Source of the DNA: Astropecten irregularis
Taxonomy: Eukaryota > Echinodermata > Asteroidea > Paxillosida > Astropectinidae
Direction: 5' to 3'
Length of the DNA: 64,000 bases
Assembly (NCBI GenBank): GCA_963971285.1
Contig: OZ020254.1
Location: 9,300,001 to 9,364,000, forward strand
The position numbers and the translations under genes were made by a program. Below, piece after piece: positions 1-13,214 of this stretch (positions within the stretch are counted from its first letter, which is position 1; each line of letters begins with the position of its first letter). The notes below the pieces were generated by a model that was given only the letters and a program-made list of their open reading frames with translations, was not told the origin of the DNA and searched no databases.

Positions 1-230
1 TCTCATACTCTAAGTGCAGTTTTAATGTCGCCTGCTCTGCTACCTTTTCGCATAGCGTGTGGTGCTAAACTTTGATTTGTGGCCATGAAAATGACTTTGA
101 AATTTGGCACAGCTCCTATTTTCCTGTAGAGCACATCTGGGGCTATATTTCGTGCAAGTTTCAGCTCGATTGACTAAATATTGATTGAGAAATTTTAAAG
201 TTTAGCTTAAAAAAGGATCTCGTAGTCTAA

Positions 231-448
231 GTGCAGTTTTAATGTCGCCTGCTCAGCTACTTTTTCGCATAGCGTGTGGTGATATACGTTGATTTTTGGC
301 AATAAAAATGACTTGGAAATTTGGCACAGCTTGTATTTTTCCTGTAGAGCACACCTAGGGCTATATTTCGTGCAAGTTTCAGCTCGATTGACTAAGTATT
401 GAGGGAAAAATTTCAACGTTTAGCGTAAACAAGTATCTCATAGTCTAA
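231..448 (+). repeat. Representative type-B satellite monomer
   Basis: A 218-bp unit counted from the G of TCTAAGTGCAG. Class B carries GTGATATACGTTGATTTTTG, then GGCAATAAAAATGACTT, then CAGCTTGTATTTTTCCTG and CACACCTAGGGC. The CAATAAAAAT segment contains an AATAAA hexamer that class A lacks. Class B is the class in which the reverse strand stays open for about 69 codons from a TTG. Confidence 0.85.
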
Positions 449-665
449 GTGCAGTTTTAATGTAGCCTGCTCAGCTACTTTTTCGCATAGCGTGTGGTGC
501 TAAACTTGGATTTGTTGCTATGAAAATGACTTTGAAATTTGGCACAGCTCCTACTTTTCTGTAGAGCACATCTGGGGCTATATTTCGTGCAAGTTTCAGC
601 TCGATTGAGTAAATATTGAGGGAGAAATTTTAAAGTTTAGCTTAAAAAAGGATCTCATAGTCTAA
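449..665 (+). repeat. Representative type-A satellite monomer
   Basis: A 217-bp unit. Class A has GTGCTAAACTTGGATTTGT, then a (GG)CCATGAAAATG or TGCTATGAAAATG segment, then CAGCTCCTACTTTTCTG and CACATCTGGGGC. The remaining blocks (GCCTGCTCAGCTAC, GTGTGGTG, GAAATTTGGCACAGC, GGCTATATTTCGTGCAA, CGATTGA, TTTAAAGTTTAG) are shared with class B, so the classes differ by discrete segments, not by uniform divergence. Confidence 0.85.
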
Positions 666-883
666 GTGCAGTTTTAATGTCGCCTGCTCTGCTACTTTTT
701 CGCATAGCGTGTGGTGATATACGTTGATTTTTGGCAATAAAAATAACTTTGAAATTTGGCACAGCTTCTACTTTTCCTGTAGAGCACACCTAAGGCTATA
801 TTTCGTGCAAGTTTCAGCTCGATTGACTAAGTATTGAGGGAAAAATTTCAAAGTTTAGCGTAAACAAGTATCTCATAGTCTAA
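666..883 (+). repeat. Representative type-C satellite monomer
   Basis: A 218-bp unit. It shares the class-B segment GTGATATACGTTGATTTTTG but has AAAAATAACTTTG, CAGCTTCTACTTTTCCTG and CACACCTAAGGC. It is usually followed or preceded by GGATCTCATA(G/C)TCTAAG. It combines features of classes A and B, which suggests exchange between monomers. Confidence 0.8.
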
Positions 884-1100
884 GTGCAGTTTTAATGTCG
901 CCTGCTCAGCTACTTTTTCCAAGAGCGTGTGGTGCTAAACTTGGATTTGTGACCATGAAAATGACTTTGAAATTTGGCACAGCTCCTATTTCCCTGTAGA
1001 GCACATCTTGGGCTATATTTCGTGCAAGTTTCAGCTCGATTGACTAAGTATTGAGAGAGAAATTTCAAAGTTTAGCGTAAAAAAGTATCTCATAGTCTAA
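884..1100 (+). repeat. Representative type-D satellite monomer (CCAAGAGCG)
   Basis: A 217-bp unit in which the usual CTTTTTCGCATAGCG is replaced by CTTTTTCCAAGAGCG, joined to a class-A GTGCTAAACTTGGATTTGTG and a GACCATGAAAATG segment. Elsewhere, for example near 30750, the CCAAGAGCG form is joined to the class-B GGCAATAAAAATG segment, so the marker moves between backgrounds. Confidence 0.8.
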
Positions 1101-1311
1101 GTGCATTTAAATAGCGCCTGCTCAGCTACTTTTTCGCATAGCGTGTGGTGCTATACGTTGATTTTTGGCAATAAAAATGACTTTGAGGCACAGCTCCTTT
1201 TTTTCTGTAGAGCACATCTGGGGCTATATTTCGTGCAAGTTTCAGCTCGATTGACTAAGTATTGAGGGAGAAATTTTAAAGTTTAGCTTAAAAAAGGATC
1301 TCATAGTCTAA
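1101..1311 (+). repeat. Representative short satellite monomer (211 bp)
   Basis: This class has GCATTTAAATAGCGCC in place of GCAGTTTTAATGTCGCC and lacks the AAATTTG of TTTGAAATTTGGCAC, leaving TTTGAGGCAC. The TTTGAGGCAC mark was found starting at 1185, 3132, 5092, 6380, 8543, 10058, 11139, 12219, 22125 and 23639 and was not noticed afterwards. It is a useful tracer of higher-order repeats and of array zoning. Confidence 0.85.
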
Positions 1312-4300
1312 GTGCAGTTTTAATGTCGCCTGCTCTGCTACTTTTTCGCATAGCGTGTGGTGATATACGTTGATTTTTGGCAATAAAAATAACTTTGAAA
1401 TTTGGCACAGCTTCTACTTTTCCTGTAGAGCACACCTAAGGCTATATTTCGTGCAACTTTCAGCTCGATTGACTAAATATTGAGGGAGAAATTTCAAAGT
1501 TTAGCTTAAAAAAGGATCTCATACTCTAAGTGCAGTTTTAATGTCGCCTGCTCTGCTACTTTTTCGCATAGCGTGTGGTGCTAAACTTTTATTTGTGGCC
1601 ATGAAAATGACTTTGAAATTTGGCACAGCTCCTATTTTCCTGTAGAGCACATCTGGGGCTATATTTCATGCAAGTTTCAGCTTGATTGACTAAATATTGA
1701 TTGAGAAATTTTAAAGTTTAGGTTAAAAAAGTATCTCGTAGTCTAAGTGCAGTTTTAATGTCGCCTGCTCAGCTACTTTTTCGCATAGCGTGTGGTGATA
1801 TACGTTGATTTTTGGCAATAAAAATGACTTTGAAATTTGGCACAGCTCCTACTTTTCTGTAGAGCACATCTGGGGCTATATTTCGTGCAAGTTTCAGCTT
1901 GATTGACTAAGTATTGAGGGAGAAATTTCAAAGTTTAGCGTAAAAAAGTATCTCATAGTCTAAGTGCATTTAAATACCGCCTGCTCAGCTACTTTTTCGC
2001 ATAGCGTGTGGTGCTATACGTTGATTTTTGGCAATAAAAATGACTTTGAAATTTGGCACAGCTTGTATTTTTCCTGTAGAGCACACCTAGGGCTATATTT
2101 CGTGCAAGTTTCAGCTCGATTGACTAAGTATTGAGGGAAAAATTTCAAAGTTTAGCGTAAACAAGTATCTCATAGTCTAAGTGCATTTAAATAGCGCCTG
2201 CTCAGCTACTTTTTCGCATAGCGTGTGGTGCTAAACGTGGATTTGTGGCCATGAAAATGTCTTTGAAATTTGGCACAGCTCCTATTTTCCTGTAGAGCAC
2301 ATCTGGGGCTATATTTCGTGCAAGTTTCAGCTCGATTGACTAAGTATTGAGGGAGAAATTTCAAACTTTAGCGTAAAAAAGTATCTCATAGTCTAAGTGC
2401 ATTTAAATAGCGCCTGCTCAGCTACTTTTTCGCATAGCGTGTGGTGCTAAACTTGGATTTGTGGCCATGAAAATGTCTTTGAAATTTGGCACAGCTCCAC
2501 CTTTCCTGTAGAGCACATCTGGGGCTATATTTCGTGCAAGTTTCAGCTGGATTGACTAAATATTGAGGGAGACATTTTAAAGTTTAGGTTAAAAAAGTAT
2601 CTCGAAGTCTAAGTGCAGTTTTAATGTCGCCTGCTCAGCTACTTTTTCGCATAGCGTGTGGTGCTAAACTTGGATTTGTTGCTATGAAAATGACTTTGAA
2701 ATTTGGCACAGCTCCTACTTTTCTGTAGAGCACATCTGGGGCTATATTTCGTGCAAGTTTCAGCTCGATTGACTAAATATTAAGGGAAAAATTTTAAAGT
2801 TTAGGTTAAAAAAGTATCTCGTAGTCTAAGTGCAGTTTTAATGTCGCCTGCTCAGCTACTTTTTTGCATAGCGTGTGGTGATATACGTTGATTTTTGGCA
2901 ATAAAAATGACTTTGAAATTTGGCACAGCTTGTATTTTTCCTGTAGAGCACACCTAGGGCTATATTTCGTGCAAGTTTCAGCTCGATTGACTAAGTATTG
3001 AGGGAAAAATTTCAAAGTTTAGCGTAAACAAGTATTTCATAGTCTAAGTGCATTTAAATAGCGCCTGCTTAGCTACTTTTTCGCATAGCGTGTGGTGCTA
3101 TACGTTGATTTTTGGCAATAAAAATGACTTTGAGGCACAGCTCCTTTTTTTCTGTAGAGCACATCTGGGGCTATATTTCGTGCAAGTTTCAGCTCGATTG
3201 ACTAAGTACTGAGGGAGAAATTTCAAAGTTTAGCTTAAAAAAGGATCTCATAGTCTAAGTGCAGTTTTAATGTCGCCTGCTCTGCTACTTTTTCGCATAG
3301 CGTGTGGTGATATACGTTGATTTTTGGCAATAAAAATAACTTTGAAATTTGGCACAGCTTCTACTTTTCCTGTAGAGCACACCTAAGGCTATATTTCGTG
3401 CAACTTTCAGCTCGATTGACTAAATATTGAGGGAGAAATTTCAAAGTTTAGCTTAAAAAAGGATCTCATACTCTAAGTGCAGTTTTAATGTCGCCTGCTC
3501 TGCTACTTTTTCGCATAGCGTGTGGTGCTAAACTTTGATTTGTGGCCATGAAAATGACTTTGAAATTTGGCACAGCTCCTATTTTCCTGTAGAGCACATC
3601 TGGGGCTATATTTCGTGCAAGTTTCAGCTTGATTGACTAAGTATTGAGGGAGAAATTTCAAAGTTTAGCGTAAAAAAGGATCTCATAGTCTAAGTGCAGT
3701 TTTAATGTCGCCTGCTCTGCTACTTTTTCGCATAGCGTGTGGTGATATACGTTGATTTTTGGCAATAAAAATAACTTTGAAATTTGGCACAGCTTCTACT
3801 TTTCCTGTAGAGCACACCTAAGGCTATATTTCGTGCAACTTTCAGCTCGATTGACTAAATATTGAGGGAGAAATTTCAAAGTTTAGCTTAAAAAAGGATC
3901 TCATACTCTAAGTGCAGTTTTAATGTCGCCTGCTCTGCTACTTTTTCGCATAGCGTGTGGTGCTAAACTTTGATTTGTGGCCATGAAAATGACTTTGAAA
4001 TTTGGCACAGCTCCTATTTGCCTGTAGAGCACATCTGGGGCTATATTTCGTGCAAGTTTCAGCTTGATTGACTAAGTATTGAGGGAGAAATTTCAAAGTT
4101 TAGCGTAAAAAAGTATCTCATAGTCTAAGTGCAGTTTAAATAGCGAATGCTCAGCTACTTTTTCGCATAGCGTGTGGTGCTAAACTTGGATTTGTGGCCA
4201 TGAAAATGTCTTTGAAATTTGGCACAGCTCCACCTTTCCTGTAGAGCACATCTGGGGCTATATTTCGTGCAAGTTTCAGCTGGATTGACTAAATATTGAG

Positions 4301-5659
4301 GGAGACATTTTAAAGTTTAGGTTAAAAAAGTATTTCGAAGTCTAAGTGCAGTTTTAATGTCGCCTGCTCAGCTACTTTTTCGCATAGCGTGTGGTGCTAA
4401 ACTTGGATTTGTTGCTATGAAAATGACTTTGAAATTTGGCACAGCTCCTACTTTTCTGTAGAGCACATCTGGGGCTATATTTCGTGCAAGTTTCAGCTCG
4501 ATTGAGTAAATATTGAGGGAGAAATTTTAAAGTTTAGCTTAAAAAAGGATCTCATAGTCTAAGTGCAGTTTTAATGTCGCCTGCTCTGCTACTTTTTCGC
4601 ATAGCGTGTGGTGATATACGTTGATTTTTGGCAATAAAAATAACTTTGAAATTTGGCACAGCTTCTACTTTTCCTGTAGAGCACACCTAAGGCTATATTT
4701 CGTGCAAGTTTCAGCTCGATTGACTAAGTATTGAGGGAAAAATTTCAAAGTTTAGCGTAAACAAGTATCTCATAGTCTAAGTGCAGTTTTAATGTCGCCT
4801 GCTCAGCTGCTTTTTCCAAGAGCGTGTGGTGCTAAACTTGGATTTGTGACCATGAAAATGACTTTGAAATTTGGCACAGCTCCTATTTCCCTGTAGAGCA
4901 CATCTGGGGCTATATTTCGTGCAAGTTTCAGCTCGATTGACTAAGTATTGAGAGAGAAATTTCAAAGTTTAGCGTAAAAAAGTATCTCATAGTCTAAGTG
5001 CATTTAAATAGCGCCTGCTCAGCTACTTTTTCGCATAGCGTGTGGTGCTATACGTTGATTTTTGGCAATAAAAATGACTTTGAGGCACAGCTCCACCTTT
5101 TCTGTAGAGCACATCTGGGGCTATATTTCGTGCAAGTTTCAGCTCGATTGACTAAGTATTGAGGGAGAAATTTCAAAGTTTAGCTTAAAAAAGGATCTCA
5201 TAGTATAAGTGCAGTTTTAATGTCGCCTGCTCTGCGACTTTTTCGCATAGCGTGTGGTGATATACGTTGATTTTTGGCAATAAAAATAACTTTGAAATTT
5301 GGCACAGCTTCTACTTTTCCTGTAGAGCACACCTAAGGCTATATTTCGTGCAACTTTCAGCTCGATTGACTAAATATTGAGGGAGAAATTTCAAAGTTTA
5401 GCTTAAAAAAGGATCTCATACTCTAAGTGCAGTTTTAATGTCGCCTGCTCTGCTACTTTTTCGCATAGCGTGTGGTGCTAAACTTTGATTTGTGGCCATG
5501 AAAATGACTTTGAAATTTGGCACAGCTCCTATTTTCCTGTAGAGCACATCTGGGGCTATATTTCGTGCAAGTTTCAGCTTGATTGACTAAATATTGATTG
5601 AGAAATTTTAAAGTTTAGGTTAAAAAAGTATCTCGTAGTCTAAGTGCAGTTTTAATGTC

Positions 5660-8600
5660 GCCTGCTCAGCTACTTTTTCGCATAGCGTGTGGTGCTAAAC
5701 TTGGATTTGTGGCCATGAAAATGTCTTTGAAATTTGGCACAGCTCCACCTTTCCTGTAGAGCACATCTGGGGCTATATTTCGTGCAAGTTTCAGCTGGAT
5801 TGACTAAATATTGAGGGAGACATTTTAAAGTTTAGGTTAAAAAAGTATCTCGAAGTCTAAGTGCAGTTTTAATGTCGCCTGCTCAGCTACTTTTTCGCAT
5901 AGCGTGTGGTGCTAAACTTGGATTTGTTGCTATGAAAATGACTTTGAAATTTGGCACAGCTCCTACTTTTCTGTAGAGCACATCTGGGGCTATATTTCGT
6001 GCAAGTTTCAGCTCGATTGACTAAATATTAAGGGAAAAATTTTAAAGTTTAGGTTAAAAAAGTATCTCGTAGTCTAAGTGCAGTTTTAATGTCGCCTGCT
6101 CAGCTACTTTTTTGCATAGCGTGTGGTGATATACGTTGATTTTTGGCAATAAAAATGACTTTGAAATTTGGCACAGCTTGTATTTTTCCTGTAGAGCACA
6201 CCTAGGGCTATATTTCGTGCAAGTTTCAGCTCGATTGACTAAGTATTGAGGGAAAAATTTCAAAGTTTAGCGTAAACAAGTATCTTATAGTCTAAGTGCA
6301 TTTAAATAGCGCCTGCTCAGCTACTTTTTCGCATAGCGTGTGGTGCTATACGTTGATTTTTGGCAATAAAAATGACTTTGAGGCACAGCTCCTTTTTTTC
6401 TGTAGAGCACATCTGGGGCTATATTTCGTGCAAGTTTCAGCTCGATTGACTAAGTATTGAGGGAGAAATTTCAAAGTTTAGCTTAAAAAAGGATCTCATA
6501 GTCTAAGTGCAGTTTTAATGTCGCCTGCTCTGCTACTTTTTCGCATAGCGTGTGGTGATATACGTTGATTTTTGGCAATAAAAATAACTTTGAAATTTGG
6601 CACAGCTTCTACTTTTCCTGTAGAGCACACCTAAGGCTATATTTCGTGCAACTTTCAGCTCGATTGACTAAATATTGAGGGAGAAATTTCAAAGTTTAGC
6701 TTAAAAAAGGATCTCATACTCTAAGTGCAGTTTTAATGTCGCCTGCTCTGCTACTTTTTCGCATAGCGTGTGGTGCTAAACTTTGATTTGTGGCCATGAA
6801 AATGACTTTGAAATTTGGCACAGCTCCTATTTTCCTGTAGAGCACATCTGGGGCTATATTTCGTGCAAGTTTCAGCTTGATTGACTAAGTATTGAGGGAG
6901 AAATTTCAAAGTTTAGCGTAAAAAAGTATCTCATAGTCTAAGTGCAGTTTAAATAGCGAATGCTCAGCTACTTTTTCGCATAGCGTGTGGTGCTAAACTT
7001 GGATTTGTGGCCATGAAAATGTCTTTGAAATTTGGCACAGCTCCACCTTTCCTGTAGAGCACATCTGGGGCTATATTTCGTGCAAGTTTCAGCTGGATTG
7101 ACTAAATATTGAGGGAGACATTTTAAAGTTTAGGTTAAAAAAGTATCTCGAAGTCTAAGTGCAGTTTTAATGTCGCCTGCTCAGCTACTTTTTCGCATAG
7201 CGTGTGGTGCTAAACTTGGATTTGTTGCTATGAAAATGACTTTGAAATTTGGCACAGCTCCTACTTTTCTGTAGAGCACATCTGGGGCTATATTTCGTGC
7301 AAGTTTCAGCTCGATTGAGTAAATATTGAGGGAGAAATTTTAAAGTTTAGCTTAAAAAAGGATCTCATAGTCTAAGTGCAGTTTTAATGTCGCCTGCTCA
7401 GCTACTTTTTCGCATAGCGTGTGGTGATATACGTTGATTTTTGGCAATAAAAATCTTTGAAATTTGGCACAGCTCCTACTTTTCTGTAGAGCACATCTGG
7501 GGCTATATTTCGTGCAAGTTTCAGCTTGATTGACTAAGTATTGAGGGAGAAATTTCAAAGTTTAGCGTAAAAAAGTATCTCATAGTCTAAGTGCATTTAA
7601 ATAGCGCCTGCTCAGCTACTTTTTCGCATAGCGTGTGGTGCTATACGTTGATTTTTGGCAATAAAAATGACTTTGAAATTTGGCACAGCTTGTATTTTTC
7701 CTGTAGAGCACACCTAGGGCTATATTTCGTGCAAGTTTCAGCTCGATTGACTAAGTATTGAGGGAAAAATTTCAAACTTTAGCGTAAAAAAGTATCTCAT
7801 AGTCTAAGTGCATTTAAATAGCGCCTGCTCAGCTACTTTTTCGCATAGCGTGTGGTGCTAAACTTGGATTTGTGGCCATGAAAATGTCTTTGAAATTTGG
7901 CACAGCTCCACCTTTCCTGAAGAGCACATCTGGGGCTATATTTCGTGCAAGTTTCAGCTGGATTGACTAAATATTGAGGGAGACATTTTAAAGTTTAGGT
8001 TAAAAAAGTATCTCGAAGTCTAAGTGCAGTTTTAATGTCGCCTGCTCAGCTACTTTTTCGCATAGCGTGTGGTGCTAAACTTGGATTTGTTGCTATGAAA
8101 ATGACTTTGAAATTTGGCACAGCTCCTACTTTTCTGTAGAGCACATCTGGGGCTATATTTCGTGCAAGTTTCAGCTCGATTGACTAAATATTAAGGGAAA
8201 AATTTTAAAGTTTAGGTTAAAAAAGTATCTCGTAGTCTAAGTGCAGTTTTAATGTCGCCTGCTCAGCTACTTTTTTGCATAGCGTGTGGTGATATACGTT
8301 GATTTTTGGCAATAAAAATGACTTTGAAATTTGGCACAGCTTGTATTTTTCCTGTAGAGCACACCTAGGGCTATATTTCGTGCAAGTTTCAGCTCGATTG
8401 ACTAAGTATTGAGGGAAAAATTTCAAAGTTTAGCGTAAACAAGTATCTCATAGTCTAAGTGCATTTAAATAGCGCCTGCTCAGCTACTTTTTCGCATAGC
8501 GTGTGGTGCTATACGTTGATTTTTGGCAATAAAAATGACTTTGAGGCACAGCTCCTTTTTTTCTGTAGAGCACATCTGGGGCTATATTTCGTGCAAGTTT

Positions 8601-9560
8601 CAGCTCGATTGACTAAGTATTGAGGGAGAAATTTCAAAGTTTAGCTTAAAAAAGGATCTCATAGTCTAAGTGCAGTTTTAATGTCGCCTGCTCTGCTACT
8701 TTTTCGCATAGCGTGTGGTGATATACGTTGATTTTTGGCAATAAAAATAACTTTGAAATTTGGCACAGCTTCTACTTTTCCTGTAGAGCACACCTAAGGC
8801 TATATTTCGTGCAACTTTCAGCTCGATTGACTAAATATTGAGGGAGAAATTTCAAAGTTTAGCTTAAAAAAGGATCTCATACTCTAAGTGCAGTTTTAAT
8901 GTCGCCTGCTCTGCTACTTTTTCGCATAGCGTGTGGTGCTAAACTTTGATTTGTGGCCATGAAAATGACTTTGAAATTTGGCACAGCTCCTATTTTCCTG
9001 TAGAGCACATCTGGGGCTATATTTCGTGCAAGTTTCAGCTTGATTGACTAAGTATTGAGGGAGAAATTTCAAAGTTTAGCGTAAAAAAGTATCTCATAGT
9101 CTAAGTGCAGTTTAAATAGCGAATGCTCAGCTACTTTTTCGCATAGCGTGTGGTGCTAAACTTGGATTTGTGGCCATGAAAATGTCTTTGAAATTTGGCA
9201 CAGCTCCACCTTTCCTGTAGAGCACATCTGGGGCTATATTTCGTGCAAGTTTCAGCTGGATTGACTAAATATTGAGGGAGACATTTTAAAGTTTAGGTTA
9301 AAAAAGTATCTCGAAGTCTAAGTGCAGTTTTAATGTCGCCTGCTCAGCTACTTTTTCGCATAGCGTGTGGTGCTAAACTTGGATTTGTTGCTATGAAAAT
9401 GACTTTGAAATTTGGCACAGCTCCTACTTTTCTGTAGAGCACATCTGGGGCTATATTTCGTGCAAGTTTCAGCTCGATTGAGTAAATATTGAGGGAGAAA
9501 TTTTAAAGTTTAGCTTAAAAAAGGATCTCATAGTCTAAGTGCAGTTTTAATGTCGCCTGC
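5660..9560 (+). repeat. Higher-order repeat, offset 2,163 bp (10 monomers)
   Basis: Segments of about 1.7 kb starting near 5,660 and 7,823 match almost base for base at an offset of 2,163 bp. The short-monomer marks at 6380 and 8543 and the monomer class order agree. The match ends near 7,399/9,562, where CTGCTCAGCTAC meets CTGCTCTGCTAC. Edges are estimated by eye. Confidence 0.75.
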
Positions 9561-9959
9561 TCTGCTACTTTTTCGCATAGCGTGTGGTGATATACGTTGA
9601 TTTTTGGCAATAAAAATAACTTTGAAATTTGGCACAGCTTCTACTTTTCCTGTAGAGCACACCTAAGGCTATATTTCGTGCAAGTTTCAGCTCGATTGAC
9701 TAAGTATTGAGGGAAAAATTTCAAAGTTTAGCGTAAACAAGTATCTCATAGTCTAAGTGCAGTTTTAATGTCGCCTGCTCAGCTGCTTTTTCCAAGAGCG
9801 TGTGGTGCTAAACTTGGATTTGTGACCATGAAAATGACTTTGAAATTTGGCACAGCTCCTATTTCCCTGTAGAGCACATCTGGGGCTATATTTCGTGCAA
9901 GTTTCAGCTCGATTGACTAAGTATTGAGAGAGAAATTTCAAAGTTTAGCGTAAAAAAGT

Positions 9960-12270
9960 ATCTCATAGTCTAAGTGCATTTAAATAGCGCCTGCTCAGCT
10001 ACTTTTTCGCATAGCGTGTGGTGCTATACGTTGATTTTTGGCAATAAAAATGACTTTGAGGCACAGCTCCTTTTTTTCTGTAGAGCACATCTGGGGCTAT
10101 ATTTCGTGCAAGTTTCAGCTCGATTGACTAAGTATTGAGGGAGAAATTTCAAAGTTTAGCTTAAAAAAGGATCTCATAGTCTAAGTGCAGTTTTAATGTC
10201 GCCTGCTCTGCGACTTTTTCGCATAGCGTGTGGTGATATACGTTGATTTTTGGCAATAAAAATAACTTTGAAATTTGGCACAGCTTCTACTTTTCCTGTA
10301 GAGCACATCTTGGGCTATATTTCGTGCAAGTTTCAGCTTGATTGACTAAATATTGATTGAGAAATTTTAAAGTTTAGGTTAAAAAAGTATCTCGTAGTCT
10401 AAGTGCAGTTTTAATGTCGCCTGCTCAGCTACTTTTTCGCATAGCGTGTGGTGCTAAACTTGGATTTGTGGCCATGAAAATGTCTTTGAAATTTGGCACA
10501 GCTCCACCTTTCCTGTAGAGCACATCTGGGGCTATATTTCGTGCAAGTTTCAGCTGGATTGACTAAATATTGAGGGAGACATTTTAAAGTTTAGGTTAAA
10601 AAAGTATCTCGAAGTCTAAGTGCAGTTTTAATGTCGCCTGCTCAGCTACTTTTTCGCATAGCGTGTGGTGCTAAACTTGGATTTGTTGCTATGAAAATGA
10701 CTTTGAAATTTGGCACAGCTCCTACTTTTCTGTAGAGCACATCTGGGGCTATATTTCGTGCAAGTTTCAGCTCGATTGACTAAATATTAAGGGAAAAATT
10801 TTAAAGTTTAGATTAAAAAAGTATCTCGTAGTCTAAGTGCAGTTTTAATGTCGCCTGCTCAGCTACTTTTTTGCATAGCGTGTGGTGATATACGTTGATT
10901 TTTGGCAATAAAAATGACTTTGAAATTTGGCACAGCTTGTATTTTTCCTGTAGAGCACACCTAGGGCTATATTTCGTGCAAGTTTCAGCTCGATTGACTA
11001 AGTATTGAGGGAAAAATTTCAAAGTTTAGCGTAAACAAGTATCTCATAGTCTAAGTGCATTTAAATAGCGCCTGCTCAGCTACTTTTTCGCATAGCGTGT
11101 GGTGCTATACTTTGATTTTTGGCAATAAAAATGACTTTGAGGCACAGCTCCTTTTTTTCTGTAGAGCACATCTGGGGCTATATTTCGTGCAAGTTTCAGC
11201 TCGATTGACTAAGTATTGAGGGAGAAATTTCAAAGTTTAGCTTAAAAAAGGATCTCATAGTCTAAGTGCAGTTTTAATGTCGCCTGCTCTGCGACTTTTT
11301 CGCATAGCGTGTGGTGATATACGTTGATTTTTGGCAATAAAAATAACTTTGAAATTTGGCACAGCTTCTACTTTTCCTGTAGAGCACATCTTGGGCTATA
11401 TTTCGTGCAAGTTTCAGCTTGATTGACTAAATATTGATTGAGAAATTTTAAAGTTTAGGTTAAAAAAGTATCTCGTAGTCTAAGTGCAGTTTTAATGTCG
11501 CCTGCTCAGCTACTTTTTCGCATAGCGTGTGGTGCTAAACTTGGATTTGTGGCCATGAAAATGTCTTTGAAATTTGGCACAGCTCCACCTTTCCTGTAGA
11601 GCACATCTGGGGCTATATTTCGTGCAAGTTTCAGCTGGATTGACTAAATATTGAGGGAGACATTTTAAAGTTTAGGTTAAAAAAGTATCTCGAAGTCTAA
11701 GTGCAGTTTTAATGTCGCCTGCTCAGCTACTTTTTCGCATAGCGTGTGGTGCTAAACTTGGATTTGTTGCTATGAAAATGACTTTGAAATTTGGCACAGC
11801 TCCTACTTTTCTGTAGAGCACATCTGGGGCTATATTTCGTGCAAGTTTCAGCTCGATTGACTAAATATTAAGGGAAAATTTTAAAGTTTAGATTAAAAAA
11901 GTATCTCGTAGTCTAAGTGCAGTTTTAATGTCGCCTGCTCAGCTACTTTTTTGCATAGCGTGTGGTGATATACGTTGATTTTTGGCAATAAAAATGACTT
12001 TGAAATTTGGCACAGCTTGTATTTTTCCTGTAGAGCACACCTAGGGCTATATTTCGTGCAAGTTTCAGCTCGATTGACTAAGTATTGAGGGAAAAATTTC
12101 AAAGTTTAGCGTAAACAAGTATCTCATAGTCTAAGTGCATTTAAATAGCGCCTGCTCAGCTACTTTTTCGCATAGCGTGTGGTGCTATAAGTTGATTTTT
12201 GGCAATAAAAATGACTTTGAGGCACAGCTCCTTTTTTTCTGTAGAGCACATCTGGGGCTATATTTCGTGC
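9960..12270 (+). repeat. Higher-order repeat, 1,080 bp (5 monomers), about 2.1 copies
   Basis: Copies at about 9,960-11,040 and 11,040-12,120 are followed by the start of a third. Short-monomer marks at 10058, 11139 and 12219 are 1,081 and 1,080 bp apart. A rare variant, CACATCTTGGGC, recurs at the matching place in both copies. Differences are single bases, for example one A lost in the run near 11,877, so the duplication is recent. Confidence 0.8.
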
Positions 12271-13211
12271 AAGTTTCAGCTTGATTGACTAAGTATTGAG
12301 GGAGAAATTTCAAAGTTTAGCGTAAAAAAGTATCTCATAGTCTAAGTGCAGTTTAAATAGCGAATGCTCAGCTACTTTTTCGCATAGCGTGTGGTGCTAA
12401 ACTTGGATTTGTGGCCATGAAAATGTCTTTGAAATTTGGCACAGCTCCACCTTTCCTGTAGAGCACATCTGGGGCTATATTTCGTGCAAGTTTCAGCTGG
12501 ATTGACTAAATATTGAGGGAGACATTTTAAAGTTTAGGTTAAAAAAGTATCTCGAAGTCTAAGTGCAGTTTTAATGTCGCCTGCTCAGCTACTTTTTCGC
12601 ATAGCGTGTGGTGCTAAACTTGGATTTGTTGCTATGAAAATGACTTTGAAATTTGGCACAGCTCCTACTTTTCTGTAGAGCACATCTGGGGCTATATTTC
12701 GTGCAAGTTTCAGCTCGATTGAGTAAATATTGAGGGAGAAATTTTAAAGTTTAGCTTAAAAAAGGATCTCATAGTCTAAGTGCAGTTTTAATGTCGCCTG
12801 CTCTGCTACTTTTTCGCATAGCGTGTGGTGATATACGTTGATTTTTGGCAATAAAAATAACTTTGAAATTTGGCACAGCTTCTACTTTTCCTGTAGAGCA
12901 CACCTAAGGCTATATTTCGTGCAAGTTTCAGCTCGATTGACTAAGTATTGAGGGAAAAATTTCAAAGTTTAGCGTAAACAAGTATCTCATAGTCTAAGTG
13001 CAGTTTTAATGTCGCCTGCTCAGCTGCTTTTTCCAAGAGCGTGTGGTGCTAAACTTGGATTTGTGACCATGAAAATGACTTTGAAATTTGGCACAGCTCC
13101 TATTTCCCTGTAGAGCACATCTGGGGCTATATTTCGTGCAAGTTTCAGCTCGATTGACTAAGTATTGAGAGAGAAATTTCAAAGTTTAGCGTAAAAAAGT
13201 ATCTCATAGTC

Positions 13212-13214
13212 TAA
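13212..13214. other. Target-site duplication TAA, left copy
   Basis: The last three satellite bases before CACTGTGC. They are identical to the three bases after the right tip, and only one copy exists at this place in uninterrupted monomers. Confidence 0.85.

Larger units (their letters stand above)
1..13214 (+). repeat. Left satellite array, about 217-bp monomer, head to tail
   Basis: About 61 consecutive copies of one monomer, all in the same orientation. Landmarks recurring every 211-218 bp are TCTAAGTGCAG, GCCTGCTC, GTGTGGTG, TTTGGCACAGCT, TGTAGAGCACA, GGCTATATTTCGTGCAA and GATTGACTAA. Monomers differ at a few fixed sites and fall into classes that recur in set orders (higher-order repeats). 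The array is AT-rich and shows no gene, RNA gene or transposon within it. The left edge lies outside the window; the right edge is the transposon insertion, not a natural array end. Large homogenised arrays of this kind usually lie in centromeric, pericentromeric or subtelomeric heterochromatin; which of these applies cannot be told from sequence. Confidence 0.97.

Noticed and set aside
207..416. Recurring reverse-strand frame of about 69 codons in class-B monomers, repeated dozens of times
   Set aside because: It begins at TTG (CAA on the plus strand), not ATG. It spans nearly one whole monomer and recurs only because the monomer recurs. The 217-bp period is not a multiple of 3, so frames cannot run between units. 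Other classes break it, and no protein family is recognised.
1018..1040. CENP-B box-like site in ATTTCGTGCAAGTTTCAG of each monomer
   Set aside because: TTCG and the following A match the core pattern, but the essential CGGG half is replaced by TTCA, so no CENP-B box is claimed.
1..13214. Possible CRISPR-like or phage repeat array
   Set aside because: The units are 217 bp with no unique spacers, and the surrounding splice, SINE and transposon features are eukaryotic. It is classical satellite DNA.
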